A DNA stretch of 64,000 bases from Craspedostauros australis (lineage: Eukaryota; Bacillariophyta; Bacillariophyceae; Mastogloiales; Achnanthaceae), in contig JAMXDE010000076.1 of assembly GCA_026770025.1 (NCBI GenBank), positions 1 to 64,000 of the forward strand. Direction: 5' to 3'. Shown piece after piece: positions 9,725 to 20,160 of the stretch (position 1 is its first letter; the number at the start of each line of letters is the position of its first letter). Position numbers and translations under genes: made by a program. The notes under the pieces are model-generated. The model was not told where the DNA came from, did not search any database, and saw only the letters and a list, made by a program, of their open reading frames with translations.

Positions 9725-11327
9725 GATTAACAGTCGCAAGTCTCTATCGTGAGAGTGAAAGCAACCTGAAGTGCTGCGCATGCCCTGGTGACATCACGCT
9801 GTCCCCTTCCTTTGATTCCGGCCCAAGAAAGGCCCAACGCGTTCGTGACGACGAACCCAATTGCTCGTGTGTGCAGATTGCTACGTGCCGCCACACCCGC
9901 TTTGCCCTGCTAAAGTGCAGAAAGGCTCACCCGCTGTTGCGAATATCGCAGGCGGAGTAATTCATTCCAACAACCAAGTTCCGCATCACTGCGTTACTTA
10001 CGATAGCTGGTCAGCTAAAAGACAAAGGTGTAAAAGCCCGTGAAGCAAGTCACACGTAAACACTTGGCCTGGTCAGCATCGACAAAGGTGAAAGCCCGTG
10101 AAGCAAGATACACGTAAAAACTTGGAGCGCAAAGGCCCTCTGAAACCTATCGGCAATCTCACCGTGAGTTGTCGCGACCAGGTCAGTCGTTAACACTAAG
10201 TCTAAGCCGTACTTGAGATCGGTTAACGTCCAAAAGGGACGCAGAGATAACTGCTAACCAGACTAGCGTCTGCCCTTGACTGGGGAAGAAACGTGATCGG
10301 TAGAGATACCGCGGAAGCAACCCGTAAAGCTAGCATTGTGCTGATAGCAATATCACACAAGTGAGTCTAACGACACCGGAAGGCAGGTATACGCTGGACG
10401 AAAACGCGAGTGGTGGAACCAGGTGAATCAAAGCAGTTGCTGGCACCTGGGGGGGCACCGCGCTCATTAGCGTGCAAAATCCTGTTAGTATCAGGTACAT
10501 CGGGCAAGCTGCTGCCAGATCTAAAAGACGTATAGCAAGCTGGTTCGTGGCACTCAAAGGAGGCACGGATTGGATCGAAGGTCCAACTGGGTGAAACCAA
10601 AGGTGCACCACATCCTGGTGGAGCACAGCTGAACAAGCGCAAGAACACGGCGTTCGGGGAGACGAAATCCGAACGGGCAGGGCCATCCAACGCGCAATCC
10701 ATCCGCGACGTTTCATCGTTTCAAGACCAACAAAACAAACAATCGCTTCATCAACAACAGCCATTTGCGCTCAGTCCACCTTCTGATTGGCTACGAATTC
10801 CTTCAGTTCGTACAATCACTGGCGCGTCATCACCGGCCCACAACTCCTTCGCCGTTCCAGTCATTCATCCGACTTCGGGTCGCGCGCCAACACATCACCC
10901 AAACGGGAAATTCACACGGTCCTGGTTGACATTTTTCCATCGGTCATCCTTCGCCTCGGATTAAGCACGGTCATCTTCGCGTTCATCAATCGGGAAATTC
11001 ACACGGTCCCGTCTGGCCTTCCATCCGTCAGTCAGTCACAATTCGAGACAGCGCGCACGGATTAACCGCAGTCCACTCGTGACAACGTGCTACCGGTAAC
11101 GCCTTCGCCATCACTGGCGCTTTGCATCCGGCAACACTTCCATTCCCGACGAATTCCGACAAGCGCAGAAATTCACGGTCACATTCTGGCGAACGTTTCG
11201 ACATCACAGCGGACGGCGCAGTCATTTCCAAGTGTGACCACTTTCCTGGGAGCTGCGGGAAAATACTCGTCCGATAATATTAGCAAATTGGACCAACGAC
11301 CACATCATCGCAACGCTCAACTACACG
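9725..11327 (+). other. Long untranslated leader of the Copia element
   Basis: 1603 bp between the 5' LTR and the gag-pol ATG with no convincing ORF. It holds a ~46-bp direct repeat (10021-10067 and 10081-10125, both starting GACAAAGGTG) and a perfect 19-bp repeat CGGGAAATTCACACGGTCC (10904-10922 and 10991-11009). The primer-binding site should begin at 9725 (GATTAACAGTCGC), but I cannot match it to initiator tRNA-Met. The leader may carry packaging or internal-entry structure; this is a guess from its length and repeats. Confidence 0.6.
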
Positions 11328-14300
11328 ATGCCCAACGCAATCCCAATCAACGACCCCATCCTGGCGCACGTCCTCAGCGTTCTCGGATATGACGACTCAT
11401 CCAATGAATGGCTTATCTTGCACAACGAAGAGATCCAAACCATCATGAATTTCGCTTCGCTCCATCGCGAAGACATGCTCGATATGGACGTCACCATCCA
11501 GGTGCCTGATCCAGGATCCGACTACGTAGCCCAACTGTCTAAGGTAGCAATCCGGAAATTCATAAATGTCATTGGCTGGTTCAGTGTTCAACCTAATCCC
11601 ACTGCAGAGACATGGCGGGAACTCAACCAAGCTTCGTACATGGAGTATGTCGCCCGGACGTTCACACCCTCGCCCGCATCCTCAGCTGCCATGCCCGATG
11701 GAACCACCAGCGCATTCCCCTTCGAACCAACGAAGACCGAACCAACGGAGAAGACTGGACGCGACCTCGCCACAGATTTCAACCGTAGCATCAAGCGTAA
11801 CATTAGCGACTACCCAAAGTTGTCTGATGACAAGTACTTCGCTACGTTCCATCGTCGTCTGCGTGCCACCGCTGCTGCTCATGGCATCTCCAATGTTCTC
11901 GATACTGACTACGTCCCGTCTGATGAACAAGCCGAGCTCTTCAAAGTGCAGTCCACCTTCCTGTTCAACATGTTTGTATCCAACCTGCAGACCACGAAGA
12001 GTAGGAAGTGTGTCACTCCGTACGAGTCGATCTGTGACGGCCAAGCTGTCTACTGCATGCTGGTTCGCGAGTACACCACTGGTGCTACTGCGGTCAACAC
12101 CATCCGACGCATCCGCGACGACATCATCAAGTTCAAGCTGGACAAGCAGTGGCGCAAGACTCGTGAGCAGTTCCTGGACCTGTGGCAACACAAGGTGCAC
12201 GAACTCGAGGCATTGCGGGACGATCCGATCGACGACGCAACGAAGAAGGAGTGGTTGACCAACGCCATCGAGGCCGACAAGGCGCTGTACCAGTCTATCT
12301 TCCAGACTGACTACCTGCAGACCGCGATCCTGGCCTACTCACCCGGCACAACCACGACCACCATGGAGTTCGATACCCTCGTTGAGCTCGTCCGTTCGTA
12401 CGCTGTCCAACTCGATGGCCACGACGCCAACAAGCCAAAGCCGCCGCGCCAGGTCAACAACACCGACCAGCGCAAGCAACGCGGGAAGGATAAGGACGAC
12501 GGACCCAATCTCTGGAAGCCCAACAAGGACTACAGCAAGGAGACGCGAGAACGGCTGCCGCGAGAGGAGTTCCAGAAGCTGTCGGATAAGCAACGCAGCG
12601 ACTTCCTCCAAGCCCGGCGAGCCAAGTCTGGACGTGGTAAGAAGGACAAGCCTAGGCGTTCCGCCAACAACACCAACCGCAGTGGATCCACATCCAACCA
12701 GAACGACCAACAGGACACTCAGACCAACGACAATGGTAGTAACAATAACGAGTCTAGTTCTACCACAGGAACAGCAATCAACCGTATGCTTTCCAATGCC
12801 ATGTCTAGCGCGTCCGGGAGTCCGCCGACTACCCTCGTCATTGACGGTCGCACCTACACCCTGTCTCACACGAACGTATCGTACAAGTTCAACAACACGA
12901 ACGTGACTGTGCAAGGCGCATTGGTGGATGGAGGTGCGAACGGCGGTCTCGTTGGTGATGACATGCTGGTGATGGAGTCCACGTCCAACCGTGCTGATGT
13001 TTCTGGAATCGGTGACGCAGAGATCAAGGATCTGGCGCTGGTCACAGCCACCGCTGCCATCCAGACCACCTCAGGGCCGGTGATCGGTTGGTTCCATCAG
13101 TACGCCAACTACGGGAAAGGGCGCACCATCCATTCTGCCAACCAACTCGCGGCGTTTGGACTGGATGTCAATGAGCGACCCAAGAACCTCCCTGGCGGTC
13201 GGCAGACCATCGTCACGCCAGACGGATTCATCATCCCACTCACCGTGCGTCAAGGCCTCGCATACATGGACATGCACAAGCCAACTCAGGCAGAGCTAGA
13301 CGATCTGCCACACGTGTTCTTCACCTCCGACCAAGAGTGGGACCCATCTGTCCTGGACGGGGAGGCTGATCTGGACAACGTCCCCGCAACCGAACGCGGC
13401 GAGGATGACGACAACGACATCGACATCACCATCTCCAAGTGCGTTCAGTACGTTCAATCCGCTGCTACGTTCGGGGATGGGGAGGAGGCAACCAAGGCCG
13501 GACCACGCAACATCGTGGGTAAAGCGCCCAACTTCCATGCGCTACGGCCGTACTTCGGGTGGATTCCAGCAGACCGCGTGCGTGACACTCTTGCATGTAC
13601 TACCCAGTGGTACCGCATGTCTGAGCGTTATCCCATGCGTAAACACTATAAGTCTAGATTCCCCGCAGCCAATGTCAACCGACTACACGATGTTGTTTCC
13701 ATGGACACGTTGTTCTCTGACACGCCTGCTCATCATGATGGAGTCCCCGGACACGGTGGATGTACCATGGTACAGGTGTTTGTAGGATCCAACACGCGCC
13801 TCACAGCGGCGTACCCTCTGGCAAGCGAGTCCCATGTTCCCCATGTTGTCCAAGACTTCATTCGGGAGCATGGTGCCATGGACGTGTTGATGTCCGACAA
13901 CGCCACGGCGCAGATCGGGGGCAAGATGAAGGACATCCTCCGGCAGTACTGCATCGCAGACCACCAGTCCAAACCACACCACCAACATCAGAATCCTGTC
14001 GAGCGACGCATCCAGGATATCAAGCGCACCACCAACGGCATCATGGACCGAACTGGCACCCCTGCCAGGTTCTGGCTCATCTGCACCTTGTACGTCGTGG
14101 GACTGCTCAACCATCTGTCACAGTCCACGGCCGGTCACATCACACCCATCCAAGCCGCCACTGGCCAACGTCCCGACGTGAGCAAGTATCTCAACTTCCA
14201 CTGGTGGGAGCCGGTGTACTACAAGGTTGGGAACGCTGCCTTCCCTGGCACCACGCAGGAACGACGTGGGCGCTGGGCTGGACCATGCGAGCACAAGGGT

Positions 14301-16793
14301 GACGAACTGACGTTCTGGGTACTAGATGACGCAACGCAACGGCTGTTGCCACGCTCAAGCATCCGACGTGTATCTGATGACGCGCGAAACCTACGGGCAG
14401 ACTACCCCCTGCTTGATTCTGGGGAGGATGGTAACGTGGGTGACGAAGCTAGCGAAACCGAAAATCCAGACGATTTCGACAGTGGCAGCACACCTAAAGC
14501 TAGACAACCTGTTGTGCATGCACTATCTGACCTGGTAGCCACATCACATGGAGAATCAGATCTAGGTGTAGTCAAAGTCCCCAAGTTCAGTCCTGATGAG
14601 CTGCTCGGATTGACCTTCCTCCATCAACAGGATGGCCTCAAGTGGAGAGCTCGAGTGATCCGCAAGATCAAGGACGGAGACGCAGCCAACCATGACAACA
14701 TCAAGATGCTCATCGCATATGGCGACGACGACACGGAAGAGCTCATCGCGTACACGGATTTAGCTGACATCATCGAACAGCAGCACGAACAGGAGATCGG
14801 CGACGGGGAGATGTGCGTTTTCAAAGCCATCACCGGTCATGAAGGCCCATTCCACTCCAGTCACATCAAGTACAACGGTTCCTCCTACAATGTAAAGGTA
14901 CAATGGGAGGATGGCAGTGTGACCATGGAACCACTGGACGTGATCGCCAAAGACGACCCTGTATCCTGTGCAAAGTACGCCGCAGACAACAACCTCCTCG
15001 GTCTGCCTGGCTGGAAAAGATTCCGTAAACTAGCAAAGAGAAAGAAGAAACTCAATCGTCTTATCAATGCTAGTAAACGCAAAGCTCGTGCACAAGGTCC
15101 TATCTTCAAGTTTGGTGTTCAAGTTCCACGGAACGGGAAGGAAGCCCGCCAGCTTGATGAGAAGAACGGCAACTCCAAGTGGGTAGATGCTGAGAGAAAA
15201 GAAATGGATCAGCTCCAAGAGTATGGCACGTTCAAGGATCTTGGAAAGAACGCTCGGAAACCAGATGGATACAAGCAGATCAAGCTCCTCTGGGTGTACG
15301 ATGTGAAGCACGATCTTTGGCACAAGGCAAGATGCGTAGCAGGAGGCCACTTGACAGACCCGTGTAAGGATATGGCATATGCTGGAGTAGTCAATCTCAG
15401 ATCATTCAGGATTGCACTGCTTGCTGCAGAACTCAACAACCTCAAGCCCATGGTGGGTGATATTGGTAATGCCTATCTAGAAGCCTACACAAAAGAAAAG
15501 ATCTGTTTCATAGCTGGTCCTGAGTTCCAAGAGTTTGCTGGTCACATGATGATCATTGTGAAAGCGCTCTACGGACTACGCACGTCTGGTGCTCGATTCC
15601 ACGAGTCTCTGGCCGACACACTCCGCGACATGAAGTTCTTTCAGTGCAAGGCTGACCCGGATGTGTGGATGAGGGATGCTGGTAGATGCTGGGAATACAT
15701 CTGTGTGTACGTAGATGATCTGATGGCCGTCATGGAAGACCCACAGTCATTCTTCGACACGCTTATCAACAAGTACAAGTACAAGTTGAAAGGTGTAGGA
15801 CCAATCAAGTATCACCTCGGCGCAGACTTCGACCGTGACAAAGACGGAACCCTGACTATGAGCCCGCAATCTTACATCAAACGGATGCTGGCGAATTACG
15901 AACAGGCGCATGGGGAGCTTCCACGGACCTACACCAGTCCCATGGAACACAACGACGCCCCCGAGCTAGACACATCACGTGAACTAAACCCTGTAGAGAC
16001 CAGACAGTTTCAATCACTCATCGGCGCCCTTCAATGGTGCATCACATTGGGACGGTTTGATATTGCTGCAGCTGTGATGACTTTGTCTAGATTCAGAGCT
16101 CAACCCAGGATTGGTCACATGGACCGTGCTAAACGTGTGTATGGATACCTCCGAAAGCGTTCTGACGCCGCCATCAGGTTCAGAACGGGGATTCCAGATC
16201 ACGAGCGCTTCTTTAAGGTTCCTGACCATGAATGGATGTACTCTGTGTATGGTGATGCCGAAGAGGAGACCGCGGACGACGATCCAACACCCAAGGGCAA
16301 GGCAGTTCGTATGACGACGTTTGTAGATGCCAATCTCATGCACTGCAAAGTGACAGGCAAATCTGCAACTGGTGTTCTCCATCTGCTCAACCAGACACCC
16401 ATCGAATGGTTCAGCAAACGCCAGACCACCGTCGAGACTGCAACCTATGGATCGGAATTCGTAGCGGCAAGACAGGCAACAGAGCAAGTGATTGCGATGC
16501 GCCTCACTCTTCGTGCCATGGGGATTCCACTGGACGGACCTGCCTGGATGTTCGGAGACAACCAGAGCGTGATCACATCCTCCACCATCCCAAACAGTGT
16601 GTTGTCCAAACGACACAACGCATTGGCGTACCACCGCGTGCGTGCCGCAGTAGCTGCGAAGATCCTGCATTTCTACAAGATAGACGGAACGGAAAACGTA
16701 GCCGACGTCATGACCAAGTTCCTTCCATGGGCGAAGTACTGGCCGTTAGTGAGGCCGCTTCTGTTCTGGAAAGGAGAGACTCTGGGTGGATGA
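11328..16793 (+). CDS. Copia gag-pol polyprotein (1821 aa)
   Basis: Single open frame. Residues 1 to about 480 are gag: helical, then a basic Ser/Asn-rich stretch, with no CCHC knuckle visible. Protease: 'VDGGANGG' with Asp534. Integrase catalytic triad: Asp793 ('SMDTLF'), Asp857 ('MSDNA'), Glu892 ('NPVERR'); the N-terminal zinc module is not obvious. Reverse transcriptase has 'YVDDL' with Asp1463 and Asp1464. RNase H: Asp1667 ('FVDAN'), Glu in 'YGSEF', Asp in 'FGDNQS'. The polyprotein would be cleaved to make the enzymes that copy the RNA and insert the cDNA. No frameshift separates gag and pol, as is usual for Copia. All catalytic residues are present. The start is the first ATG of the frame, about 1.6 kb after the LTR. 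Confidence 0.95.
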   Translation: MPNAIPINDPILAHVLSVLGYDDSSNEWLILHNEEIQTIMNFASLHREDMLDMDVTIQVPDPGSDYVAQLSKVAIRKFINVIGWFSVQPNPTAETWRELNQASYMEYVARTFTPSPASSAAMPDGTTSAFPFEPTKTEPTEKTGRDLATDFNRSIKRNISDYPKLSDDKYFATFHRRLRATAAAHGISNVLDTDYVPSDEQAELFKVQSTFLFNMFVSNLQTTKSRKCVTPYESICDGQAVYCMLVREYTTGATAVNTIRRIRDDIIKFKLDKQWRKTREQFLDLWQHKVHELEALRDDPIDDATKKEWLTNAIEADKALYQSIFQTDYLQTAILAYSPGTTTTTMEFDTLVELVRSYAVQLDGHDANKPKPPRQVNNTDQRKQRGKDKDDGPNLWKPNKDYSKETRERLPREEFQKLSDKQRSDFLQARRAKSGRGKKDKPRRSANNTNRSGSTSNQNDQQDTQTNDNGSNNNESSSTTGTAINRMLSNAMSSASGSPPTTLVIDGRTYTLSHTNVSYKFNNTNVTVQGALVDGGANGGLVGDDMLVMESTSNRADVSGIGDAEIKDLALVTATAAIQTTSGPVIGWFHQYANYGKGRTIHSANQLAAFGLDVNERPKNLPGGRQTIVTPDGFIIPLTVRQGLAYMDMHKPTQAELDDLPHVFFTSDQEWDPSVLDGEADLDNVPATERGEDDDNDIDITISKCVQYVQSAATFGDGEEATKAGPRNIVGKAPNFHALRPYFGWIPADRVRDTLACTTQWYRMSERYPMRKHYKSRFPAANVNRLHDVVSMDTLFSDTPAHHDGVPGHGGCTMVQVFVGSNTRLTAAYPLASESHVPHVVQDFIREHGAMDVLMSDNATAQIGGKMKDILRQYCIADHQSKPHHQHQNPVERRIQDIKRTTNGIMDRTGTPARFWLICTLYVVGLLNHLSQSTAGHITPIQAATGQRPDVSKYLNFHWWEPVYYKVGNAAFPGTTQERRGRWAGPCEHKGDELTFWVLDDATQRLLPRSSIRRVSDDARNLRADYPLLDSGEDGNVGDEASETENPDDFDSGSTPKARQPVVHALSDLVATSHGESDLGVVKVPKFSPDELLGLTFLHQQDGLKWRARVIRKIKDGDAANHDNIKMLIAYGDDDTEELIAYTDLADIIEQQHEQEIGDGEMCVFKAITGHEGPFHSSHIKYNGSSYNVKVQWEDGSVTMEPLDVIAKDDPVSCAKYAADNNLLGLPGWKRFRKLAKRKKKLNRLINASKRKARAQGPIFKFGVQVPRNGKEARQLDEKNGNSKWVDAERKEMDQLQEYGTFKDLGKNARKPDGYKQIKLLWVYDVKHDLWHKARCVAGGHLTDPCKDMAYAGVVNLRSFRIALLAAELNNLKPMVGDIGNAYLEAYTKEKICFIAGPEFQEFAGHMMIIVKALYGLRTSGARFHESLADTLRDMKFFQCKADPDVWMRDAGRCWEYICVYVDDLMAVMEDPQSFFDTLINKYKYKLKGVGPIKYHLGADFDRDKDGTLTMSPQSYIKRMLANYEQAHGELPRTYTSPMEHNDAPELDTSRELNPVETRQFQSLIGALQWCITLGRFDIAAAVMTLSRFRAQPRIGHMDRAKRVYGYLRKRSDAAIRFRTGIPDHERFFKVPDHEWMYSVYGDAEEETADDDPTPKGKAVRMTTFVDANLMHCKVTGKSATGVLHLLNQTPIEWFSKRQTTVETATYGSEFVAARQATEQVIAMRLTLRAMGIPLDGPAWMFGDNQSVITSSTIPNSVLSKRHNALAYHRVRAAVAAKILHFYKIDGTENVADVMTKFLPWAKYWPLVRPLLFWKGETLGG

Positions 16794-16810
16794 ACAAGAC
16801 TCCCGACTAT

Positions 16811-16817
16811 AGGGGAG
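16811..16817 (+). other. Polypurine tract
   Basis: AGGGGAG directly abuts the 3' LTR start at 16818, the expected position for the plus-strand primer of an LTR element. Confidence 0.75.
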
Positions 16818-17530
16818 TATCAACATCTAGATCGAAATTAGGTACCCATCTCCCATGACTGAAACGTGATTCACTATTTTTTGATTCGACTCGATTTGAG
16901 AGTATAGTCGAGTGAGTCTTGATACACGATTGATATTCGGTCACTACGGTCATCGAACATGACGTAGGCACTGACATCATCGTATGACGTCAGAGGATCG
17001 GTCATTGTGATCCTCGGAATCGAGATTATGTTTTAGTCATGGTACACTGACCTGTCTAGCCATGCCGAGTGCATCATCGAGCACGTGGCAACAATACTTA
17101 GGGTCCAGAACAACATCGTCAGAGGTGATGCATGCACCTTGTCGACGTAGACGGATCAATCCATATGTGATCAAACAGAGATCAAGATTAGGCAAGACCA
17201 GGAGAGATGAAGAAAGACCCAAAGGCGAGAATAACACGGAGTATCGTGTAGATCAACATGCCATCTTGGGCAATGTCTTAGAAAAGACTGCGAGAGAAAC
17301 CACGAGGTAATCGAGCAGCACGTTAGCAACCGTGCATTAGGCACCATCATTAGAAATAGGAGATCATCATCTCATAATCCTTACTCAATCATCAATTGAC
17401 ACACTAACTTAGCAACAACCAAATACACCAAACATCTCCAACTTCACCTATTGGATTGATCACCCAGGCGGCGTCGTAAGTGCAGTGTTTGGTGCTCCCC
17501 TCTTGTCCTGTGTGTAATTGCTGATTATCA
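16818..17530 (+). repeat. 3' LTR of Copia element
   Basis: Same length and ends as the 5' LTR; one substitution noticed. Keeps the TGACGT (16960-16965) and TGACGTCA (16985-16992) sites. Followed by the AATTC target duplication. Confidence 0.95.
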
Positions 17531-17538
17531 AATTCATT

Positions 17539-17660
17539 GGGGCGGCAAAATCCCACCTCACGAATAGAGGACGAGCGAGTCGCAATGTCACATTCCGAAG
17601 CAGAGGTGGTGGAAGTTTCCGAATGTCGTGAAAAGACCATGGAGGATGGGACATTTGGTT
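17539..17660 (-). pseudogene. Peptide-level duplicate fragment, right of Copia insertion
   Basis: The minus strand reads '..SSMVFSRHSETSTTSASEC..', homologous to the fragment at 8887-9006. At DNA level the best stretch is TCGTGAAAAGACCATNNAGGAT in both. The Copia element is inserted between the two copies. Product unknown. Confidence 0.35.
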
Positions 17661-18668
17661 GCATTGGTTAAATACGCCCTCGTAGGGACAGGTTGGAAAC
17701 AACGGTTCAGCACATTCCCACTAATCCGCAACACAATCGTCCCAAAGACGCTGATATCTCCAATAGTGGCATGAAGTGTACAAAACGCTACAAATTTGAG
17801 TCTAAATTTCGTTTTTCATGTCCCAATCGACGCAAAAGGCATTAAATAGTCTCGAACATACGCCAAAATGGGATGAGAAAGGGCTAATAAATGCGATATG
17901 TCGTTGATTTTACCAATTTTCCTGAAGGTGTCTGTCTGAAACGGCAACCACCACAGCAACATCCCCAGTGCATGGCGCCTCGTGTCGCCAACCGTTCAAC
18001 TTTGCAATGTGCGTTCACACCGACCAGCATGTGGGGCCAATGCGCTCCAGGCAATACAGGAGAAACACTGTTTCGATCCAGTCAGCGCAAGACGTGACAA
18101 CATGAGCAAGTCCGTGTTCCACGATCCGAACGCGAAATAGAACAAAGGAATGTCCTGGTCCAAGCGCGGCATACCCAGTCGAAGATGGCACATGCAGTGT
18201 TCGACACAGCAGCCCAATCTCCCTCAGTGTCTCTGTGCATGCCGGTTGTTTTCGGTTTGGTGTGATCCAGCCTGTTCGATTCTACTTGTGTGGCTGTGTG
18301 TCTGACTATGTAGTACGACCAGCGCTGTGCTCCATCACTGGTTTGTTGTACGAGCGCGACAAAGACGAGACAGACTCAACATCAACAACATCGAACAGGC
18401 AAATTGTTCATGCGGTGTTCGACACAACAGTCCAATCTCCATCAGTGTCTGTGTATGCCAGTTTTCTGTGTGCAAGTCCAAACCAACACAGATAGCCAGC
18501 CAAATAACACACAGAATGGTCCATGTTGTTTTCTGTTCAGTACTAGTCAATATTAGTAGCACTTGCCCTGACTGTTTTCATCTCTTTCTCTCCTGCCAAT
18601 TTGGATGTTGTGCTTGTGGATACCATGATTTTGTCCTCCATCCTTTTGGCATAACAAGACACAAGAAA
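17661..18668. other. Interval with a diverged direct repeat, no gene
   Basis: No supported ORF. It contains a direct repeat of about 62 bp (18189-18252 and 18406-18467, sharing GTGTTCGACACA and CAGTGTCT) spaced 217 bp. Probably decayed transposon sequence in front of the transposase fragment. Confidence 0.5.
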
Positions 18669-19320
18669 ATGGCCAGGGAGACAACCGAGGCAGCTATTGC
18701 ACACAAGGAAATGAAGCTTCTGGGACGAGCAGTTGGCACTAGACCCCAGACTCAACCATCATATGGTGTGCAAGCATGCTTCCAAAGCAACTTTGGAACC
18801 CACACAAAAGTGGCCGCAATGGCAGGGGAGGCACTGAATGAGGAGGACTTGCTACCTTGGAATGCCACTATGAATCACCTGTTGTGCGCTCTCATGTTCC
18901 TCAAACAATATCCAACATGGGGCGTGCTGGCAGGACAAACCGGAAAGGATGTCAAAACTGTACAGAAGTGGACATGGATTATTCTTCGTGCATTGGGGCT
19001 CCTCAGCTGTGAACTTGTAAGTAGCACAACTTTGGAACATTGACAACGGAACTGTAACACTCACAATGAAATGGATGAGTTGCATGCATTATCTCACACA
19101 CCCTCTGTCTTTGCCAATGTTAATATGTATTGATCCTATCCCAGATATGCTTCGAAGATCGAAAGAGAGGCTGTCCACCTGGAACGACAACAATGACATC
19201 TGTAGATGGCACAGACTTCTGCATCATGGAGCCTACATTGTATGACCCAGGCTGGTATTCTCACAAATTCAAAGCTGCGGGCCTCCGATATGGTTACCAT
19301 GGTGCTGGAAGAGTTGAATG
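18669..19320 (+). pseudogene. Harbinger/IS5-type DDE transposase, 3'-truncated
   Basis: Exon 1 (ATG 18669 to 19016) carries a helical N-terminal region ending 'VKTVQKWTWIILRALG'. The donor GTAAGT is at 19017 and the acceptor CAG ends at 19144, giving a 128-bp phase-0 intron. Exon 2 reads 'SVDGTDFCIMEP' and 'GWYSHKFKAAGLRYG', which is the first-Asp block and the conserved WYSHKF block of the DDE superfamily-4 transposases. After 'GLRYG' the sequence loses similarity and stops, so the second Asp and the Glu are missing. The frame before the break is clean, so truncation looks like the main damage. Confidence 0.7.
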
Positions 19321-20160
19321 TGCTGGTGGTCAATCACAGTGATGATGACAATGCTGCGAGACAACGCTGCATTTTGGACAAGTTGTGACAATTAATGTGA
19401 TGGGTGTTGATTCGTTGTGAGCGGCGATTGGCGATGTGACGGATGCGTGTTGATTTCTGGTACGAGTGTGGTGCGATGCGTGTTGGGTGGCTTGTGGCAA
19501 CGCATGAAACACGCTTGTCATCACTACTGCCACAATGCGGACGTCGCGGCAGTGAGTTGCTGACTTCCGCTTCTCGCGTCCGTGTTCATGTTTGTTTGTT
19601 GATGGTTGAGCGTGTGTTCTGAACAAACACACACAAACACACAACACGAGAAAACACGCGATGGCGGATTCGTCCACCACCAACCACACACGTGAATTGC
19701 TCCCAAGATGGAAGGAATCAAACTTCCCAACCGATCGTGGAGTTTCGTGCAAGACAGACATGCCATCTTGGTCCCCAACGAACAAATGCAGTCAACATAC
19801 TAAACGAAAACGTGGAGAATGTCGCAGCAGGTGTGACAGATTGACGTTGTGGCAGAAGAATGTTGCATCAGACATGACAGATTCATGTTGTGATGGAAGA
19901 ATGTCTCCACGAACATGCTGAAGTCGACAACTTTAATGTCTGTTGGCAATCGGGTGTACAACTTTGTCGTGATATCCATTATTGCCGCACCCCCCAATCA
20001 AAGTATCACGATTGAATAGAATCAACTCATGTTGATCCCACTTGGACTACCTTGTTGCCTGACCAGTCCCACATATTCCACCCCTCATGTATGGATGGCT
20101 GCAGTCCAATGACATGGCTGACTGCAGGGTGAGGAGGGGGAAGGACTTGCACTGCCACAA
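19321..20160. other. Interval without supported gene
   Basis: Lies between the truncated transposase and copy C. It contains CACACAAACACA-type simple sequence near 19620-19650 and only short ORFs on both strands. Nothing I would call. Confidence 0.4.

Larger units (their letters stand above)
9012..17530 (+). mobile_element. Full-length Copia (CoDi-like) LTR retrotransposon
   Basis: 8.5-kb element with 713-bp LTRs (9012-9724 and 16818-17530), a 1.6-kb untranslated leader, a single gag-pol frame (11328-16793) and a purine tract before the 3' LTR. Perfect 5-bp target duplications AATTC lie at 9007-9011 and 17531-17535. The two LTRs differ at one site I can see (GGATCC near 9296-9301 versus GGGTCC in the 3' LTR). 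With the open polyprotein this indicates a recent insertion that may still be competent. Protease-integrase-RT-RNase H order is Copia; the IN and RT sequence style matches the diatom CoDi clades. Confidence 0.96.

Noticed and set aside
10021-10330. Possible rRNA or group I intron fragment in the leader (GGGAAGAAAC.., ACCGCGGAAGC..)
   Set aside because: Short rRNA-like look only; no conserved core in the right order was recognised.
10330-10764. Minus-strand ORF in the Copia leader
   Set aside because: Antisense to the leader, no protein-like features, and several conflicting frames.
11588-12914. Antisense and alternate-frame ORFs over gag
   Set aside because: Shadows of the gag-pol reading frame caused by GC-rich third positions.
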